DNA of 64,000 nt. Source: Sphingomonas sinipercae (lineage in GTDB: Bacteria > Pseudomonadota > Alphaproteobacteria > Sphingomonadales > Sphingomonadaceae). A model generated the notes under the pieces. The model saw nothing but the letters and a program-made list of their open reading frames with translations. It searched no databases and was not told where the DNA came from. Shown here one piece after another: positions 1 to 11,090 of this stretch. Every line of letters starts with the position of its first letter. The stretch's first letter is position 1. The translations under genes and the position numbers were made by a program. The stretch spans positions 1-64,000 of the forward strand of contig NZ_CP049871.1 of assembly GCF_011302055.1 (NCBI RefSeq), in the 5' to 3' direction.

Positions 1-2
1 AG

Positions 3-1076
3 CTGCTCGCCTATATCCAGAACGTCGGCGCCGAGGGGCTCGACCCGCGCGATTACGACCCGGCCGGGATGGCCGCGGTGTTGCGGACCGGCGACCCGGT
101 GGCGATCAGCCAGGCGGCGAGCGACCGCTTCGGCCGGCTCGCGTCCGACCTTGCTCTGGGCCATGTCCGCGGCAAGGACCGGATCGACTGGACGATCAAG
201 GACGGCGACCTGGATCCGGCCCGGCAGGATCAGCTGCTTCGCGCGGCCGTCGCCCAGCACAACGTCACGGCGACCCTTAACAGCCTGCTGCCCGAGCATC
301 CGCAATATGCGATGCTGAAGAAGGCGCTGGAAATGACGCCCAAGACGGAGGTCCAGAAGGTCAACCGGATCCGCGTCAACCTCGACCGCTGGCGCTGGCT
401 GCCGCGCGACCTTGGCGAGCGCTACATCATCGCCAACGTCCCGGCCTACACCGCCGCGCTGGTCGAAAACGGCAACACCATTTCGCGGCACCATGCCGTT
501 GCCGGCAAGATTTCGACGCCGACGCCGCAGCTGAGCGCGGTCGCCACCGGCGTCATCCTCAATCCCTGGTGGGAAGTGCCGTCCAGCATTGCGCGGGAAG
601 TCGCCGGCAAGGCGGGCTACGTCCCGGTCAAGGGCAAGGACGGGAAAGTGCAGCGCTGGCGCCAGCCGCCGGGGCCGAGCAACGCGCTTGGCAAGGTCAA
701 GTTTGTGATGCCGAATTCGAAGGCAATCTACCTCCACGACACCAACGCCAAGAGCAAGTTCAACAGCCGCACCCGCGCCTTCAGCCACGGCTGCATCCGC
801 ACCGACAAGATCATCGACCTTGCAACCATCCTGGTGACCGAGGGCGGGACCGAGTGGACGCCCGAAAAGGTGCAGTCGACGCTGGCCAGCGGCAAGACGG
901 TGCAGGCGAACTTCCCGCAGCCGCTGCCGGTGTACATCATCTATATGTCGTCGGCGGCGACGGTGGACGGCAAGATCGTCAACTATCCCGACGTCTATAA
1001 CCGCGACGGCAAGGCGATTGCGGCGCTGCTGGCCACCGGCAACGCCGCGGCCAAGCCGACGCTGGCGGCGAAGTAA
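3..1076 (+). CDS. L,D-transpeptidase, YcbB-like (5' end outside window)
   Basis: Peptidoglycan L,D-transpeptidase of the YkuD fold, which forms 3-3 cross-links in the periplasm. The reading frame is open to the left edge and reads LLAYIQNVGAEGLDPRDY before the first in-frame Met at 69. That segment is typical of the region preceding the catalytic domain in YcbB proteins, so the true start lies outside the window. The catalytic signature SHGCIR (bases 783-800) carries the nucleophilic Cys, and a partner His lies upstream. The C-terminus is Ala/Lys-rich. It converges on a second, unrelated-type L,D-transpeptidase at 1145-1843, with a hairpin between them. Confidence 0.9.
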   Translation: MLAYIQNVGAEGLDPRDYDPAGMAAVLRTGDPVAISQAASDRFGRLASDLALGHVRGKDRIDWTIKDGDLDPARQDQLLRAAVAQHNVTATLNSLLPEHPQYAMLKKALEMTPKTEVQKVNRIRVNLDRWRWLPRDLGERYIIANVPAYTAALVENGNTISRHHAVAGKISTPTPQLSAVATGVILNPWWEVPSSIAREVAGKAGYVPVKGKDGKVQRWRQPPGPSNALGKVKFVMPNSKAIYLHDTNAKSKFNSRTRAFSHGCIRTDKIIDLATILVTEGGTEWTPEKVQSTLASGKTVQANFPQPLPVYIIYMSSAATVDGKIVNYPDVYNRDGKAIAALLATGNAAAKPTLAAK

Positions 1077-1090
1077 CGCCACAAAGCAAA

Positions 1091-1121
1091 GCGGCCGCGC
1101 CTGTCGGACAGGCACGGCCGC
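1091..1121. terminator. Hairpin between convergent transpeptidase genes
   Basis: A GC-rich inverted repeat, GCGGCCG-C-GCCTG against CAGGC-A-CGGCCGC, has a 5-nt loop and lies in the 68 bp between two convergent stop codons. No long T-run follows on either strand; the minus strand continues CTTTGCTTT. It is probably a bidirectional terminator, judged from position and stem. Confidence 0.55.
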
Positions 1122-1144
1122 GAACTTGCTATCAGGTAAAGCGC

Positions 1145-1843
1145 CTAGGCGAGGCGGTCGGCGAAGATCATCCGGCCACCGGCCAGCTTCGACATCACCT
1201 TATACTGGTCAGCGCGGCTGAAGGCGAAGCAGCCCTGGCTGCGGCCCAGCTTGCCGTGCTGAGCGATCATCTCAGGCTCCGCATACCAGGCATTGTGGAT
1301 GACGATGGCGCGCGGTTCGGCGTTGTTGTTGGTCCAGTCGAGCCCGCGGGTCTTGAGCGAAAGCCCGTACTTGCCGTGATAGTATTCGCCGGTCGTGTAG
1401 GTCCCGTTCGACGTCGCGTAGGAACCGAAATCGTTGGAAAAGCGCTCGCAATAGCCGTTGTGGTGCGGGTCGGAGCCCGAACCGTGGGCGACGCGGAAGC
1501 TTTCCACCTGGCCGTTGCGCAGGTCGACGACGTGGAAGCGCTCGTCATTCGACGGACGCGAGAAATCCGCAATGCCAATGAAGTCGCGCGCCGCGATCCG
1601 GTGCGCATCGAGCGCGGCCTTGGCCCGCTGCAGCAGCGCCGGGTTGACCCCGGGGATCTGCGGCGGCGCCGGCATCATCGACGGCGCGGGCGCGAGCGGC
1701 CCGACCGGCGGCTGCGGCGGGTTGAACACCAGCGAGGGAAGCGCGGCCCCGGCCGCGGACGAAGCGACCGCGACGCTGGCACCAACGGCACCCCAGCGCA
1801 GCATTTCCCTCCGGCTCAAAGTCATCATTGCCCCATTGCTCAT
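1145..1843 (-). CDS. Murein L,D-transpeptidase catalytic domain protein (YkuD_2 type), Tat-exported
   Basis: 232-aa periplasmic protein. The N-terminus holds a twin-arginine signal, SRREMLRWGAVGASVAVASS, followed by a Pro/Ala-rich linker and a YkuD_2-like domain. The likely catalytic motif SQGCFAFS near residue 210 contains the Cys, and a conserved HGSGSDPHHNGYCERFSN-type segment precedes it. The family is annotated as murein L,D-transpeptidase-like; the reaction in this organism is inferred. ATG at 1843 is used, but the internal Met 6-7 just before the Tat motif would also give a good signal peptide. Confidence 0.85.
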   Translation of the reverse strand: MSNGAMMTLSRREMLRWGAVGASVAVASSAAGAALPSLVFNPPQPPVGPLAPAPSMMPAPPQIPGVNPALLQRAKAALDAHRIAARDFIGIADFSRPSNDERFHVVDLRNGQVESFRVAHGSGSDPHHNGYCERFSNDFGSYATSNGTYTTGEYYHGKYGLSLKTRGLDWTNNNAEPRAIVIHNAWYAEPEMIAQHGKLGRSQGCFAFSRADQYKVMSKLAGGRMIFADRLA

Positions 1844-2005
1844 GCCGGTCTTCTAGCAACAAAAAGGTTAACTAGCCTTAACCGCGACCCGTAAGTTGCA
1901 CCCCTCAACCCGGCTGAAAACCGGTTCGTCGCAATGACTTGGCACATTGTGACCGAATCGCTGCTTGAAACCGCCGGCTGGCGCTGTTAGTGGGGCCGCC
2001 GCCGT

Positions 2006-2021
2006 CGCAGCACGTGCTGCG
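2006..2021. promoter_or_regulatory. 16-bp perfect palindrome upstream of rpsU
   Basis: CGCAGCACGTGCTGCG is a perfect 16-bp palindrome in the 276-bp gap before rpsU, about 100 bp ahead of its ATG. It could be a repressor operator or a hairpin. No function can be assigned from sequence. The rest of the gap 1844-2119 shows no gene. Confidence 0.3.
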
Positions 2022-2119
2022 GCGAACGATAGTGTATGCTCGATCCGAAAATCGCCTCTCCCACGCTGGGAATGGCGGCGGTCCGGGCTTTGAAGACATC
2101 GGGAGTTTGACGGGCTTTT

Positions 2120-2329
2120 ATGCAGATCATCGTTCGCGACAATAACGTCGACCAGGCGCTGCGCGCGCTCAAGAAGAAGCTGCAGCGCGAGGGCGTCTAT
2201 CGCGAAATGAAGCTGCGCCGTCATTACGAGAAGCCGTCGGAAAAGCGCGCCCGCGAGCGTGCCGCCGCGATTCGCCGTGCCCGCAAGCTCGAGCGCAAGC
2301 GCATGGAGCGCGAGGGCACCGCGCGCTAA
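2120..2329 (+). CDS. rpsU: 30S ribosomal protein S21
   Basis: 69-aa very basic protein starting [20 protein letters not shown], the canonical S21 N-terminus, followed by the [19 protein letters not shown] segment. S21 binds the 30S subunit near the anti-Shine-Dalgarno region and helps translation initiation. The length matches alphaproteobacterial S21. It stands alone ahead of an FKBP gene on the same strand. A GCGCGC-TAAG-GCGCGC self-complementary stretch followed by CCTTTTCC overlaps its stop codon and may act as a weak terminator. Confidence 0.97.
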   Translation: MQIIVRDNNVDQALRALKKKLQREGVYREMKLRRHYEKPSEKRARERAAAIRRARKLERKRMEREGTAR

Positions 2330-2379
2330 GGCGCGCGCTAAGCCTTTTCCTTTCGGGCCAGCGCCGCTAGGCGGCGGTT

Positions 2380-2907
2380 ATGTCCGCAAGCACCCTCGCC
2401 CACCCGCAGCGCCACGGCGCCGCCCTCACCAAATTCTGGCTGGCAATGCTGGCGCTGGTCGCGGCCGCGATCGCGCTTGCCTGGCTCGGCACATCGTCGT
2501 TGCGTGGGGAGACCACCGCGACCGGCATCCAGATCCGCACGCTCAGCGCCGGCACCGGGCCCCTCGTCAAGGAAATGGACGGGGTGCTGGTGGAATATCA
2601 GGGCCGCCTCAAGGACGGCACGGTGTTCGACGAAAGCGGCGCGCGCGGGCCGCAGCCGATGATTCCGGCGCAAGTCATCCCCGGCTTCCGCGAAGCGTTG
2701 CTTCGGATGCAGCAGGGCGGCAGCTACCGCGTGCTGATCCCTTCGGCGCTCGCTTATGGCGCGCAGCCGCCGGCCGGCGCGCCGATCCCGCCTAACGCGG
2801 ACCTGGAGTTCGACGTTAAGATCGTCCAGCTGGTGCCCAACGCCGGGCTGATGATGCAGCAGCAACAGCAGCAGATGCAGCAGGGCGCCCCGCCGCCGGC
2901 GCAATAA
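2380..2907 (+). CDS. FKBP-type peptidyl-prolyl cis-trans isomerase, membrane-anchored
   Basis: 175-aa protein. An N-terminal hydrophobic anchor (about residues 16-38) is followed by one FKBP domain (about 50-150) with the family hallmarks VLVEYQGRLKDGTVFDES, the FREALLRMQQGGSYRVLIPS segment and a Tyr in SALAYG. The domain ends with LEFDVKIVQLV. The C-terminus is a Gln-rich tail (MMQQQQQQMQQ) and a short Pro stretch. It is probably a periplasm-facing folding catalyst. It converges with lepB, separated by 3 bp. Confidence 0.93.
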   Translation: MSASTLAHPQRHGAALTKFWLAMLALVAAAIALAWLGTSSLRGETTATGIQIRTLSAGTGPLVKEMDGVLVEYQGRLKDGTVFDESGARGPQPMIPAQVIPGFREALLRMQQGGSYRVLIPSALAYGAQPPAGAPIPPNADLEFDVKIVQLVPNAGLMMQQQQQQMQQGAPPPAQ

Positions 2908-2910
2908 GCC

Positions 2911-3855
2911 TTAGCTGGCCGGTTCGCGATGCGGGCGCAGCGATGTCCCCGCCCGCTCCCCGCGCAGCGCCCGGAACCAGCTGAGCGGGTTCAACAAGGT
3001 GCTGCTGCCGTCGAGCGAGAAGGTGATGAATTCCGCGCGGCCGCCGATATTTTCCCACGGCACCGGCCCGCCTAGCCCGTTTTCCGGAGCGCCGAGTGCG
3101 AAGCGGCTGTCGGCGCTGCGGTCGCGGTTGTCGCCCATCAGGAAGACGTGGCCGGCCGGAATGCTGACCGGGCCGAAGTCGTCTCCCTGGCTCTGGCCGA
3201 GGTCGGCGGTGTCGAACGTGACGCCGTTGGGCAGGGTCTCGCGGACGATCGGCAGTCGGCAGAACGCGTGGCCGCTGGCGTCCTGCGTCAGGTAACCGGC
3301 GAATTCGATTCCGCACGGCGCGTTGGCGTCGACCGGGATCATCGCCGGCGGCATGACCTGCGACTTGACCGGCTTGCCATTGAGCACCAGCCGCCCGCCA
3401 CGCACTTCGACGGTGTCGCCGGGCACGCCGATCACGCGCTTGATGTAATCTTCATTGGTGCCGGGCGGCGTGACGATGACGATATCGCCGGGCGTCGGCA
3501 TGTTTCCGAACACGCGGCCGTTGCGGAACGGCAAAGTGATTCCCCACGGTTCGCCGCTGCGCATGACGATGGAGCGGAAGATCGCTGCCGGATTGGGGAT
3601 GGTCGGCGACACGTAGGACCAGCCGTACGGATATTTGCTGACCACCAGCCGGTCGCCCTTGAGCAGGCCCGGCATCATCGATTCCGACGGGATGTAGAAT
3701 GGCTTGGCGATGAAGCTGTGGAACAGCAGCACGGCCAGGAAGACTCCGAACAGGCCGCTGACTTCACGCCAGATGGCGCGCAACGAGCTTTCCTTTTTCT
3801 CCGCCGGCGAATCGTCGGCGGCGGGCGGGTCTTGCAGCAGCACGGTGTCGGACAA
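2911..3855 (-). CDS. lepB: Signal peptidase I
   Basis: 314-aa inner-membrane protease that removes signal peptides of Sec and Tat substrates. One N-terminal membrane segment (about 31-50) precedes the catalytic Ser59 in PSESMMPG and Lys139 in DYIKRVIGVPGD, the Ser-Lys dyad of the S26 family. The C-terminal box GDNRDRSADSR is also present. The enzyme sits last in the operon pyrE-pdxJ-acpS-lepB, starting 1 bp after the acpS stop. Placement of lepB beside acpS is a familiar alphaproteobacterial arrangement. Confidence 0.97.
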   Translation of the reverse strand: MSDTVLLQDPPAADDSPAEKKESSLRAIWREVSGLFGVFLAVLLFHSFIAKPFYIPSESMMPGLLKGDRLVVSKYPYGWSYVSPTIPNPAAIFRSIVMRSGEPWGITLPFRNGRVFGNMPTPGDIVIVTPPGTNEDYIKRVIGVPGDTVEVRGGRLVLNGKPVKSQVMPPAMIPVDANAPCGIEFAGYLTQDASGHAFCRLPIVRETLPNGVTFDTADLGQSQGDDFGPVSIPAGHVFLMGDNRDRSADSRFALGAPENGLGGPVPWENIGGRAEFITFSLDGSSTLLNPLSWFRALRGERAGTSLRPHREPAS

Positions 3856-3856
3856 C

Positions 3857-4264
3857 CTAAAGCTCCATCTTGCGCGCTTCGAGGATCACGAAGGCCTGCG
3901 CCCACGGGTAATCGTCGGTCATGGTCAGGTGAATGGCGATGACGTGGCCCTCCGGAGTCAGCGCGTCAAGCCGCGCCTTGGCGCCGCCGGCCAGCTGTAG
4001 CGTAGGCGCCCCTGAGGCAAGATTAACGACGCCGATGTCCTTCATGAAGACGCCGCGCTTGAAGCCGGTGCCGACCGCCTTGGACAGCGCTTCCTTGGCG
4101 GCGAAGCGCTTGGCCAGGGTGCCGGCGATGGTGTGCGGACGGCCAGCAGCCTTGGCCCGTTCGACATCGGTGAAGACCCGGTTGAGGAAGCGGTCGCCGA
4201 ACCGGTCGATCGAATTCTGAATCCGATCGATGTTGCACAGGTCGGAGCCGAGGCCGACAATCAC
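3857..4264 (-). CDS. acpS: Holo-[acyl-carrier-protein] synthase
   Basis: 135-aa phosphopantetheinyl transferase that moves 4'-phosphopantetheine from CoA to acyl carrier protein. It begins [15 protein letters not shown], carrying the Mg-binding Asp in GSDLC, and holds the second signature [17 protein letters not shown] longer open frame extends to 4459, but the family always starts at the IVGLG(S/T)D motif. The GTG at 4264 also forms a GTGA overlap with the pdxJ stop, so this start is preferred. It is translationally coupled to pdxJ. Confidence 0.95.
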   Translation of the reverse strand: MIVGLGSDLCNIDRIQNSIDRFGDRFLNRVFTDVERAKAAGRPHTIAGTLAKRFAAKEALSKAVGTGFKRGVFMKDIGVVNLASGAPTLQLAGGAKARLDALTPEGHVIAIHLTMTDDYPWAQAFVILEARKMEL

Positions 4265-4989
4265 CGCGCTTCGTCCATCAGGCCGCGCATCCGCTGGATG
4301 CTGGCCTCCAGCCCGGTGAAGATCGCCTCCCCGACCAGGAAGTGGCCGATATTGAGCTCGGCAAGCTGCGGGATTGCCGCGACCGGGACGACATTGGCGA
4401 AGGTCAGGCCGTGGCCCGCGTGCGGTTCGATCCCGTTCTTGACCGCAAGCGCCGCGCAATCGCCGATCCTTTTCAACTCCGCCGAGCGATCGTCACCATC
4501 GACGTGGGCGAAGCGCCCGGTGTGAAACTCGACGACTGGGGCGCGCAGGCGCAAGGCCGCTTCGACCTGTCGCTCGTCCGGTTCGATGAACAGGCTGACC
4601 CGGATGCCGGCTGCTGTCAGCCGAGCGACGAAAGCGGCGAGCTGGTCGTGCATTCCGGCCGCGTCGAGGCCGCCCTCGGTCGTCCGCTCTTCGCGCTTTT
4701 CGGGGACGATGCAGGCGGCGTGCGGCCGGTGGCGAAGGGCGATCTCCAGCATCTCCTCGGTCGCCGCCATTTCCAGGTTCAGCGGCAGGTCGATCTCCCC
4801 CATCAGCCGGGCGATGTCGTCGTCCGTAATATGGCGGCGGTCTTCACGAAGGTGCGCGGTTATTCCGTCGGCGCCGGCGGCAGCGGCGATCTGCGCCGCC
4901 CGAAGCGGATCGGGATGGTCGCCGCCGCGCGCGTTCCGGATCGTCGCGACATGGTCGATGTTGACGCCGAGGCGCAGGCGATCGGTCAC
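4261..4989 (-). CDS. pdxJ: Pyridoxine 5'-phosphate synthase
   Basis: 242-aa cytoplasmic TIM-barrel enzyme that condenses 3-amino-2-oxopropyl phosphate with 1-deoxyxylulose 5-phosphate to make pyridoxine phosphate. The start [19 protein letters not shown] is diagnostic, and [18 protein letters not shown] and the C-terminal AGHGLT and [11 protein letters not shown] motifs follow. Its ATG overlaps the pyrE stop by 4 bp (ATGA), and its stop overlaps the acpS GTG start. The length is normal for the family. Confidence 0.97.
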   Translation of the reverse strand: MTDRLRLGVNIDHVATIRNARGGDHPDPLRAAQIAAAAGADGITAHLREDRRHITDDDIARLMGEIDLPLNLEMAATEEMLEIALRHRPHAACIVPEKREERTTEGGLDAAGMHDQLAAFVARLTAAGIRVSLFIEPDERQVEAALRLRAPVVEFHTGRFAHVDGDDRSAELKRIGDCAALAVKNGIEPHAGHGLTFANVVPVAAIPQLAELNIGHFLVGEAIFTGLEASIQRMRGLMDEAR

Positions 4990-5570
4990 GCTTCGGCGCG
5001 GCTTCCAGGCTTGATGGCGGGAATCGCCGCAAGATCGGGCGGCAAGGCGTCCTCCGCATAGGCAGGAACATCGATTCGAATCAGCGGCGTATAGGGAACG
5101 CCGAGGTCGGCAGTCCCGTTCGAGCGGTCGACCACCGACGACGCGGCGACGACCCGTCCGCCGGCGGCTTCGATCGCGGCGATGGCTTCGCGCGATGACA
5201 GCCCGGTGGTGACGACATCCTCGACCAGCAGCACCTTCTGCCCCGGCTCCAGGCGAAAGCCGCGGCGCAGTTCGAAAACGCCGCCCGGACGCTCGACGAA
5301 CATGGCCGGCACGCCCAGCGCCCGGCCCATTTCATGGCCGATGATCACGCCGCCCATGGCCGGAGAGACGACTAGGTCGATGGCGTCGCGGACGTCCGGT
5401 GGAAGCTTGTCGGCGAGCGCGCGGGCGATCCGTTCGGCCCGCTTCGGATCCATCAGCAGCCGGGCGCACTGCAGATAGCGCGGGCTGCGCAGGCCGGACG
5501 AGAGGATGAAATGCCCTTCGAGCAAGGCGTCCGCTTCCCGGAACAGCTGCAATATCTGGTCTTCCGTCAT
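4986..5570 (-). CDS. pyrE: Orotate phosphoribosyltransferase
   Basis: 194-aa enzyme of pyrimidine biosynthesis that joins orotate to PRPP to give OMP. The PRPP-binding signature [14 protein letters not shown] lies near residue 115. The N-terminal segment [22 protein letters not shown] is characteristic of the alphaproteobacterial type. It is the first gene of the pyrE-pdxJ-acpS-lepB operon and is divergent from coxB across about 180 bp, which must hold both promoters. Confidence 0.96.
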   Translation of the reverse strand: MTEDQILQLFREADALLEGHFILSSGLRSPRYLQCARLLMDPKRAERIARALADKLPPDVRDAIDLVVSPAMGGVIIGHEMGRALGVPAMFVERPGGVFELRRGFRLEPGQKVLLVEDVVTTGLSSREAIAAIEAAGGRVVAASSVVDRSNGTADLGVPYTPLIRIDVPAYAEDALPPDLAAIPAIKPGSRAEA

Positions 5571-5750
5571 CGTCGCTGCCTGCCCGGTTTGATCGACGAT
5601 CCAATAGGCATCGCACGACTGCGGTTCAACCGGCGCACCCCTGCCTTATGTCCCGCTTGAGGGGAGCGGAACCCGGCCCTATAAGGCCGCCCGTCACGGG
5701 TCCCGCCTGAGGCGACTCAAGCCCTTAAAACCCATTGTACCGGGGTACGA

Positions 5751-6947
5751 ATGAAACCGATTGGATGGGCACTCGCCCTTGCCGCAGCCTTCCTCACACC
5801 CGCAGGCGCGCAAGCACAGGCCGCCGGCGCCGCCACGAGCGCCGCGCAGCCCGCGACGGCGAACGCCGCTGCCCCGAAGACCATGGCCGAGGATCCCGAC
5901 GGCCAGGGCGGCACCGCGCAGGTCATGAGCCAGGTCGGCAACAACCCGCAGCCGGCCCAGCCGGAGAGCGTCACCGGCGTGAACACGCTGCCGGGCGAGT
6001 CCAGCGCGCCTTACGCTTATGCCGCGCCGACCGAGGGCGTCGGCATCCCCGACGGCCGCATCGGCACGCAAGACCAGGTGACCGAAATCGGCCAGTATGC
6101 CGCCAACTTCCACAACAAGTGGCTCCTGCTGTTGTGCGCCGCGATCAGCATCGTGGTGCTCGGCCTGCTGCTTTATGCCATCGTTAAGTTCCGCCGCGGC
6201 GCCAATCCGACGCCTTCGCGCACGTCGCACAACACGCTGGTCGAAGTGGTGTGGACGGTCGTCCCGGTACTGATCCTGGTGGCGATCGCCGTCCCGTCGA
6301 TCCGGCTGATGAAGCGCCAGTACAACCCGCCGGCCGCCGACGTGACGATCAAGGTGATCGGCAACCAATGGTATTGGACCTATCAATATCCGGACAACGG
6401 CGGGTTCGAACTGGTTTCGAACATGCTCAAGGAAGGCAACGACCCCGCGCTCCAGCCGGGCCAGCGCGCGCGCAAGGACAATGACGGTCCGCCGCTGCTC
6501 GCGGTCGACGAGCGGATGGTTATCCCGGCCGGCAAGGTCGTGAAGTTCCTGGTTACGTCCAACGACGTCATCCACAGCTTCGCGGTGCCGGCGTTCTGGA
6601 CCAAGATCGACGCCAACCCCGGCCAGATCAACGAGACCTGGGTCAAGGTCGACCGCCCGGGCGTCTATTTCGGCCAATGTTCCGAACTGTGCGGCGCCCG
6701 TCACGCTTACATGCCGATCGCAGTCGAGGTCGTGCCCCCGGCGCAGTTCGCCGCCTGGGTCGCGTCGAAGGGCGGGACGATGCCCGGTCCCAAGCCAGTC
6801 GCCAACCCGATCGCCGCGATCAAGGCGGTCGCAAAGCCGGCCGGCGGAACCCCGGCGGAGGCAGCACCGAACGCGGAGCCGACTTCGCCGACCCAGCCCG
6901 CACCACCAACGCCCGGCGCCGCCAATCGCGCCGCCAACCAGAATTAG
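5751..6947 (+). CDS. coxB: Cytochrome c oxidase subunit II
   Basis: 398-aa CuA subunit that takes electrons from cytochrome c and passes them to subunit I. It has an N-terminal signal peptide ending near AQAQA, an Ala-rich region, two transmembrane helices (about 122-144 and 167-186), then a periplasmic cupredoxin domain. CuA ligands are visible as H275 (DVIHSF), C310 and C314 (CSELC), H318 and M321. A Pro/Ala-rich tail of about 45 residues follows and is longer than usual. coxA begins 20 bp downstream; coxBA opens the terminal-oxidase locus. Confidence 0.97.
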   Translation: MKPIGWALALAAAFLTPAGAQAQAAGAATSAAQPATANAAAPKTMAEDPDGQGGTAQVMSQVGNNPQPAQPESVTGVNTLPGESSAPYAYAAPTEGVGIPDGRIGTQDQVTEIGQYAANFHNKWLLLLCAAISIVVLGLLLYAIVKFRRGANPTPSRTSHNTLVEVVWTVVPVLILVAIAVPSIRLMKRQYNPPAADVTIKVIGNQWYWTYQYPDNGGFELVSNMLKEGNDPALQPGQRARKDNDGPPLLAVDERMVIPAGKVVKFLVTSNDVIHSFAVPAFWTKIDANPGQINETWVKVDRPGVYFGQCSELCGARHAYMPIAVEVVPPAQFAAWVASKGGTMPGPKPVANPIAAIKAVAKPAGGTPAEAAPNAEPTSPTQPAPPTPGAANRAANQN

Positions 6948-6963
6948 TCGATCGGAAGCGTAA

Positions 6964-8646
<1,683 letters not shown>

Positions 8647-8669
8647 AGGTCGAAGCGTACCGGAATAAC

Positions 8670-8703
8670 GGGCCGTCCTGCACGCGCAGGGCGGCCCTTT
8701 TTC
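8670..8703 (+). terminator. Rho-independent terminator after coxA
   Basis: An 11-bp stem with one mismatch, GGGCCGTCCTG against CAGGGCGGCCC, has a loop of about 6 nt and is followed directly by TTTTTCTT. It lies 24 bp after the coxA stop, so it should end coxBA transcription. The remaining gap to 8763 shows nothing else. Confidence 0.85.
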
Positions 8704-8763
8704 TTGAGCCGCTGAAAGCCTGGCCCGTCTGCCTGGTTGCGCGACGGAACCGACGGCGCGGAT

Positions 8764-9387
8764 TTACTCCGCGCCGGTAACCCGCTCGGCCTTGCCGATC
8801 CGAACCGTCGGCTCCAGCATTTGTCCCTTCATCACCGCTTCGCCCTTAGTCGCCGAAACCGGCGCGGCAAGGATCGCCTTGACCACGTCCATACCTTCGA
8901 CCACGCGGCCGAAAGCGGCGAAGCTGTCATCGAACGACGCGCTGTCGGACACGACGATGAAGAAATCCGACCGGGCCGTGCCGGGCCCGCCATTGGCCAT
9001 GGAAACCGTTCCGGCGACATGGCTGATCCCGGTCCTGGCGACGGGCTCATGCTCGATCGCCGGGAACAGCTTGCGCGAATCGCTGGTGATTCCGCCCTGG
9101 ATCAGGCCGCCGCCATGCGGGTATTTCAGCGCCCGGTAAAAGCTTTCGCCGTTGAAGCGGCCATTATCGACGTAGCGCAGGAAGTTGGCGGCCGTGATCG
9201 GCGCTCGGCCGCGGTCGACGGCGATGACGATCCGGCCGGCGGTGGTGTCGAGCGCGACCCGGACGAGATCCTCCTTCGCGGCTTCGGCGACTGGCTGCAG
9301 TGTGGGCTGCGGCGCGGGCTGCGCCTGAGCCATGACGGGGGCAGAGATTGCCGCAAGCAACGCGGCAGCGATGATTCGAGCTTGCAT
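8764..9387 (-). CDS. Peptidyl-prolyl cis-trans isomerase, cyclophilin type, periplasmic
   Basis: 207-aa protein with a cleavable signal peptide ([22 protein letters not shown]) and a single cyclophilin domain. The domain starts [30 protein letters not shown] and includes ESFYRALK, the [10 protein letters not shown] segment and the [28 protein letters not shown] core. The role is folding of exported proteins. It lies as a single reverse-strand gene inside the cytochrome oxidase locus, between coxA and ctaB. Confidence 0.93.
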   Translation of the reverse strand: MQARIIAAALLAAISAPVMAQAQPAPQPTLQPVAEAAKEDLVRVALDTTAGRIVIAVDRGRAPITAANFLRYVDNGRFNGESFYRALKYPHGGGLIQGGITSDSRKLFPAIEHEPVARTGISHVAGTVSMANGGPGTARSDFFIVVSDSASFDDSFAAFGRVVEGMDVVKAILAAPVSATKGEAVMKGQMLEPTVRIGKAERVTGAE

Positions 9388-9476
9388 CGCAAGACCCTAT
9401 CCCAGCCGGTCGGACCGGCTCAAGCCTCTGTCCAGCGGCCTTTTCTCCCCCTCGCCCACCCCCTATAGGGCTGCTC

Positions 9477-10388
9477 GTGACGTCGATTCCGCTTAGCAGC
9501 CAGCAAGCCTTGCCCACCGATTGGCGCGACCTTTACGCGCTGACCAAGCCGGGCGTGATGAAGCTTGTCGTCTTTACCGCCCTGTGCGGGCTGCTCGCTG
9601 CGCCGGTGATGCCGCCGCTGGTGATCGGCTTTACCGCGATCCTGTGCATCGCCCTCGGCGCCGGCGCGGCGGGTGCGCTCAACCAATGGTATGAAGCCGA
9701 CCTCGACGCCAAGATGCGCCGGACCGCCAAGCGTCCGCTCCCGGCCGGGCGCATGGACAAGCAGACCGCGCTCCACTTCGGCGTTGGCCTGAGCGTCTTT
9801 TCGGTCGTGCTGATGGAGCTTGCGACGAACTGGCTGGCGGCGTCGCTGCTGGCGGCGTCGATCCTGTTCTACGTGCTGGTTTACACCGTGTGGCTCAAAC
9901 GGCGGACGGCGCAGAACATCGTCATCGGCGGTGCCGCCGGCGCCTTCCCGCCGCTGATCGGCTGGGTGGCGGCGACGGGCCAGGTCTCGCTTCTGCCGGT
10001 GCTGTTGTTCGCCATCATCTTCCTGTGGACTCCGCCGCACTTCTGGGCGCTGTCGCTGTTCGTCCGTTCCGACTACGCCGCCGCGAACGTGCCGATGCTG
10101 CCGGTCACGGCCGGCGTCGAGGCCACCCGGCGGCAGGTCTTCCTCTACACCCTGCCGATGGTCGCGGCGGCGATCGCGCCGTGGCCGCTTGGCCTGACCG
10201 GGGCGATCTATGGCATCGCCGCGACTGCGCTCAGCGCCGCCTTCCTGGTGCTGGCCGTCGCGGTGTCGCGCAGCCGGACGACCGACCCGGCGCTGATGAA
10301 GGCGGAAAAGCGGCTGTTCGCTTATTCGATCTTCTATCTGTTCGCGCTGTTCACCGCACTGGTTGCCGACCGCTGGCTGATCGCATGA
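9477..10388 (+). CDS. ctaB: Protoheme IX farnesyltransferase (heme O synthase)
   Basis: 303-aa polytopic membrane prenyltransferase of the UbiA family that converts heme b to heme o, the precursor of heme a in the oxidase. The signature N69[20 protein letters not shown] has the Asp-rich prenyl-diphosphate site, and about nine membrane helices are predicted. It starts with GTG, since no ATG is suitably placed. Its stop overlaps the ATG of the small coxF-like gene (ATGA). Confidence 0.96.
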   Translation: MTSIPLSSQQALPTDWRDLYALTKPGVMKLVVFTALCGLLAAPVMPPLVIGFTAILCIALGAGAAGALNQWYEADLDAKMRRTAKRPLPAGRMDKQTALHFGVGLSVFSVVLMELATNWLAASLLAASILFYVLVYTVWLKRRTAQNIVIGGAAGAFPPLIGWVAATGQVSLLPVLLFAIIFLWTPPHFWALSLFVRSDYAAANVPMLPVTAGVEATRRQVFLYTLPMVAAAIAPWPLGLTGAIYGIAATALSAAFLVLAVAVSRSRTTDPALMKAEKRLFAYSIFYLFALFTALVADRWLIA

Positions 10389-10513
10389 GGCCGGAGGACG
10401 AATTGATCCGCGCCCGGCAGCGGGAGCGCGCACGAATCATGGCCTGGATGCTCGGCGCCTTCGTCGTGCTGCTCTTCCTGGTGACGCTGGCCAAGATCGG
10501 GCTGACCCGGTGA
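10385..10513 (+). CDS. Small single-helix membrane protein, CoxF-like
   Basis: 42-aa protein with a charged N-terminus ([20 protein letters not shown]) and one hydrophobic helix (about 21-37). It sits exactly between ctaB and ctaG and overlaps both by 4 bp (ATGA and GTGA). Alphaproteobacterial oxidase loci often carry a small CoxF-type gene in this position. Assignment rests on position, size and topology, since such short proteins cannot be identified by motif. It is probably an oxidase assembly or stability factor. Confidence 0.8.
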   Translation: MRPEDELIRARQRERARIMAWMLGAFVVLLFLVTLAKIGLTR

Positions 10514-11058
10514 CCGCGGTCGCCAGCCGCAACAATCGCACGGCGTTGATGTCGGCGCTGCTTGGGCTGGCGATGCTCGGCCTCGCCTTCGCTTCGGTGC
10601 CGCTTTACCGCTTGTTCTGCCAGGTCACGGGCTATGGCGGCACGACGCAACGGGTCGAGCAGGCGTCGGCGACGGTCGGCGGCGCGCCGATTTCGGTGCG
10701 CTTCGACGCCAACACCAAGCCCGGCCTGCCGTGGAAATTCGAGCCGGTGCAGGAAAAGGTCGAGGTCGTCCCCGGCCAGCAGGTGCAGATCCTTTACCGC
10801 GCCACCAACTTCTCGGCCGAGCCGACGACCGGCCGCGCCGGCTTCAACGTCTCGCCCGGGCAGACGGGAAAATATTTCAACAAGATCCAGTGCTTCTGCT
10901 TTACCGAGCAGACGCTTCAGCCGGGTCAGACCGTCGACATGCCGGTGTTGTTCTACGTCGATCCCAAGCTGCGCGACGACGAGGACACCAAGGCGCTCGA
11001 CGAAATCACGCTCAGCTATACGTTTTATCCAGTGGAAACGGCGCGGTCGGCCAGCTAG
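10510..11058 (+). CDS. ctaG: Cytochrome c oxidase assembly protein CtaG/Cox11
   Basis: 182-aa copper chaperone, anchored by one N-terminal helix (about 14-32), that delivers copper to the CuB site of subunit I. The periplasmic beta-domain shows the Cox11 hallmarks: PLYRLFCQVTGYGGTTQ after the helix, the copper motif CFCFTEQ, and the MPVLFYVDP strand. The GTG start at 10510 overlaps the preceding stop (GTGA), indicating coupling. coxC follows 32 bp later. Confidence 0.95.
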   Translation: MTAVASRNNRTALMSALLGLAMLGLAFASVPLYRLFCQVTGYGGTTQRVEQASATVGGAPISVRFDANTKPGLPWKFEPVQEKVEVVPGQQVQILYRATNFSAEPTTGRAGFNVSPGQTGKYFNKIQCFCFTEQTLQPGQTVDMPVLFYVDPKLRDDEDTKALDEITLSYTFYPVETARSAS

Positions 11059-11090
11059 AGCCGCGCGCAGAATATCAGGGAAGCAGTCGA

